DNA of 64,000 nucleotides from Bacillus sp. JCM 19058 (GTDB lineage Bacteria; Bacillota; Bacilli; Bacillales_H; Bacillaceae_D), in assembly GCA_001310555.1 (NCBI GenBank), contig BAXO01000007.1, positions 1 to 64,000 on the forward strand. The letters are read 5' to 3'. The translations under genes were made by a program, and so were the position numbers. Below are positions 62,030-64,000 of this stretch, piece after piece. Numbering within the stretch: the first letter of the stretch is position 1; each line of letters starts with the position of its first letter. The notes beneath the pieces are model-generated. The model worked only from the letters and a program-made list of their open reading frames with translations, was not told the origin of the DNA and ran no database searches.

Positions 62030-62341
62030 TTCGATTCCCTCTCTTCTACAATATCTAGGATCATCCATGCAAAGCGACTGTTACCTATCCGGCAGAATAA
62101 TTATTTCGGACGATAAACTCTAGCACCTATCGGATAGCCCTGCCGCCGGAAATGACTCTTCCACCATCCCGGCAGAGCTTCGGTTAATGCGGCAGGCAAG
62201 CACCTGAATAGCTGGAAGCTTATTATGATAAGCCCTAGCAGTTGTCCGGTTCGTCTTAGTGGTTTGGTTGTGCTCTGACCTTTGTAAGCCTGACTCACTA
62301 CTATCTATTACTTTTTAAGAGCTGAGCAGCCACGCTTTGCT
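62030..62341. other. Gap between the DUF4091 gene and the binding-protein gene
   Basis: About 310 bases. An open frame at 62101-62298 on the minus strand has no ribosome site. No hairpin with a T-run was found, so read-through from the binding-protein gene is possible. Confidence 0.5.
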
Positions 62342-63661
62342 CTACCCTTCCTTTGCTTTTTCTTCTTTAATCTTAGTTTCTGTCTCTTCTTGAAGCGTTC
62401 TTAAAAAGGACACGACATCCTGATCGGATTCTGCAAACTCCTCAAGCTTGTAATCAACCAATCGATCCCACTGGCTTTGCCGTTCAAGTGTAGCCGCCGG
62501 CAGCTCGTAAAAAGCGGCTACATTCTTTCCTTCATAGCCGGGAATATCTGCACCGTATTGGCTCAAAACATCTTCATCCTGTAGCACAGTTCCGCTCCCT
62601 GCCATTCTTGAAATTCTCAACTGGTTCTCTTTGGACACATATTCCAGCAAGACAGCAAACGCCTCATCAATATGCTCACTGTCCTTCATTATCATCATCG
62701 GGGTCGTCGTCAAATATGGATGAACCGCAGCCTCGGTCCAGACTGGAACAGGTGCAATATCAATACTTTCTTTTAAGCCTTCTAGCTCTCCCCAGTCGCC
62801 GAGTAATGTTGCAGACCAGCCTACATTCATTGCAGCTAATCCTTGTGAAAATAAATGTCCTTCTGCTTCAACATCCAATATCCCGGGAATGTTGTAATAC
62901 TTTCTCATTAAATCAAAATATTTAATAAAAGCCGGTTCCTTCATTAACAACACTTCATCTGTCTCAGGGTCAACAGGATTCACAGCCCACTGATCCAGAG
63001 GAACTCTCGAATCATCAAAGATTAACCGGTGTATTGTTGACCGTTTCTCTCTCCCGTCATTTTCGTGGCGAGCTCAAGCAATTCGTCCCAAGTCATTTCA
63101 CCGCTCGGGTAGTCCACACCGAATAGGTCAAAGATTTCTTTATTGTAGAACAAGCCCTTGAAGCCGACACCATCAGGCATGCCTACCAATCCTCCGTCAG
63201 GATCATAGGAGCGGGCATACGACACGAGAGAAGGGTTGAGCTCATCTACGTTAAATTCACTTTTGCTAATCAGCTCATCGAGCGGGTAAAGTAATTCAGC
63301 ATCGAGCAGCTCTTTTATTGTGTCATAGTGGATACTGACAACAATGTCAGGGACAGTGCCGGATGCAAAGATCTCTTCTAAATTGCTCCATGTCGTATCG
63401 AACGGAATACGTTCAATCTTAATGTTCTCAAGCTTCTCCTCAATTTCGCCAAACCTGGAGTTAAAGATTTCGTCATCCCATCCGATGGCCACTTTTATCG
63501 TTACAGGCTCTTCTGCATCCACGTTCCCTGCTTCCTGACTTTCCGTTTCAGACGGCTCTTCATCGACCGGGCTAGTTCCGCCCTCGCTCGTTGAACATGC
63601 AGATACAACAATCAATATGCTCGTCAAAATAATTCCTAACAGCCAGCCTTTTTTTCATCAT
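62342..63661 (-). CDS. ABC-type solute-binding lipoprotein (frameshifted as read)
   Basis: About 437 residues. Signal and lipobox: WLLGIILTSILIVVSAC, reached after a shift in the A7 run near 63650. An acidic linker (SPVDEEPSETESQEAGNVDA) leads into a family 1 binding fold with GLVGMPDGVGFKGLFYNKEI and WDELLELATKMTGERNG. A second shift near 63005 leads to LIFDDSRVPLDQWAVNPVD and AAMNVGWSATLLGDWGELEG. ATG at 63661 or 63658. No permease gene is in the window; the next gene downstream is the DUF4091 protein, so the two may handle the same glycan. Confidence 0.88.
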
Positions 63662-63781
63662 ACGCTCCACTTGATCCAGCCCCCCAATTTTTTTCTCAAA
63701 TGCTCAATAGGCATTACACTTCTAACTTCAATGTCATGTGTTTATCTTCGCCTCCCTTCACCACTTTGCTTAACCTTGCTA

Positions 63782-63797
63782 TATAAAGCGCTTCCAT
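63782..63797 (-). promoter_or_regulatory. Possible -10 and cre-like site upstream of the binding-protein gene
   Basis: On the minus strand TATAAT (63796-63801) is followed at once by ATGGAAGCGCTTTATA, which has the AAGCGCTT core of a CcpA site with two mismatches. No clear -35 is seen. The rest of 63662-64000 is AT-rich with no gene. Confidence 0.35.
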
Positions 63798-64000
63798 TAT
63801 ATTAATAGTAAACGTCTGCCAGCATACTGTCTCTGCATGATATTGCTTTGTTTTTGCACGATTTTGCTTTACATCTATATGTGAATATCGGATTGCTTCG
63901 TTATTTTTTTCGTTATTTTACAGTGAAAAATGGAGTGAAGTTATGGGCGTTTTGAGAGGGTATGAGGAATTCCCTATTTTAACCAGTAATACTTTACCAT

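Noticed and set aside
62101..62298. Minus-strand frame of 65 codons between the DUF4091 and binding-protein genes
   Set aside because: No ribosome site and no family pattern; treated as non-coding.
1398..63661. Reading the broken genes as true pseudogenes
   Set aside because: Breaks hit nearly all longer genes alike, cluster at A/T runs and are repaired by one base. Mass decay would not spare conserved residues in every frame.

Overview
The window looks like the chromosome of a spore-forming, moderately low-GC Bacillaceae, probably of the Bacillus/Alkalihalobacillus/Shouchella type. The pointers are strong AGGAGG ribosome sites with frequent TTG and GTG starts, a CotF-like coat protein, YtpB, CYP152, a Bacillus-type R2lox, and CcpA-like and LacI-type operators. 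No rRNA or tRNA gene, insertion sequence or prophage was seen. One feature dominates the reading. About 39 of some 53 genes are split by single-base indels, mostly in A/T runs of five or more, and removing or adding one base restores conserved family sequence (for example the cmr6 and LuxR C-termini). I therefore read them as whole genes with probable sequencing indels and give full spans, but the as-read frames are broken.

Layout. 1-8.0 kb: the tail of a CRISPR array (9 identical repeats, 8 spacers) and an opposite-strand type III-B effector operon cmr1-cmr2-cmr3-cmr4-cmr5-cmr6. It ends in a DUF6602-like protein with a D...QXK nuclease signature. No cas1, cas2, cas6 or CARF protein is in view. 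8-13.2 kb: a GyrI-like ligand-binding protein, CYP152 peroxygenase and a DUF2157/DUF4401/GDYXXLXY membrane triad. 13.5-27 kb: a purine/allantoin-nitrogen island. It holds an MFS carrier, a Cache-domain two-component system, carbamate kinase, the three oxamate carbamoyltransferase subunits (FdrA, YlbE, YlbF), an alpha/beta hydrolase and ureidoglycolate dehydrogenase AllD. Together they can take ureidoglycolate to oxalurate, then to oxamate plus carbamoyl phosphate, then to ATP, CO2 and NH3. The MFS gene and fdrA share a nearly identical promoter block of about 50 bp.

27-32 kb: a Ca/Na antiporter, an AviRa-like rRNA methyltransferase, the terpene synthase YtpB and an acetyltransferase. 32-45.5 kb: two sugar ABC import operons. 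One is LacI-controlled with a glycogen-debranching-type enzyme. The other lies beside a divergent GntR gene and carries a BadF-type kinase and a GH4 enzyme, which suggests import, internal phosphorylation, then cleavage. Neither carries its own ATPase.

45.8-55.1 kb: small regulators and membrane genes. They include a TetR/DUF6526 divergent pair with two identical operators, and R2lox divergent from a LuxR-type regulator. CotF, an Aquifex-type aconitase and a 44-residue zinc-ribbon protein follow. 55.1-64 kb: a UvrA paralogue without the UvrB-binding region, a very large secreted DUF4091 multidomain protein, and a solute-binding lipoprotein.
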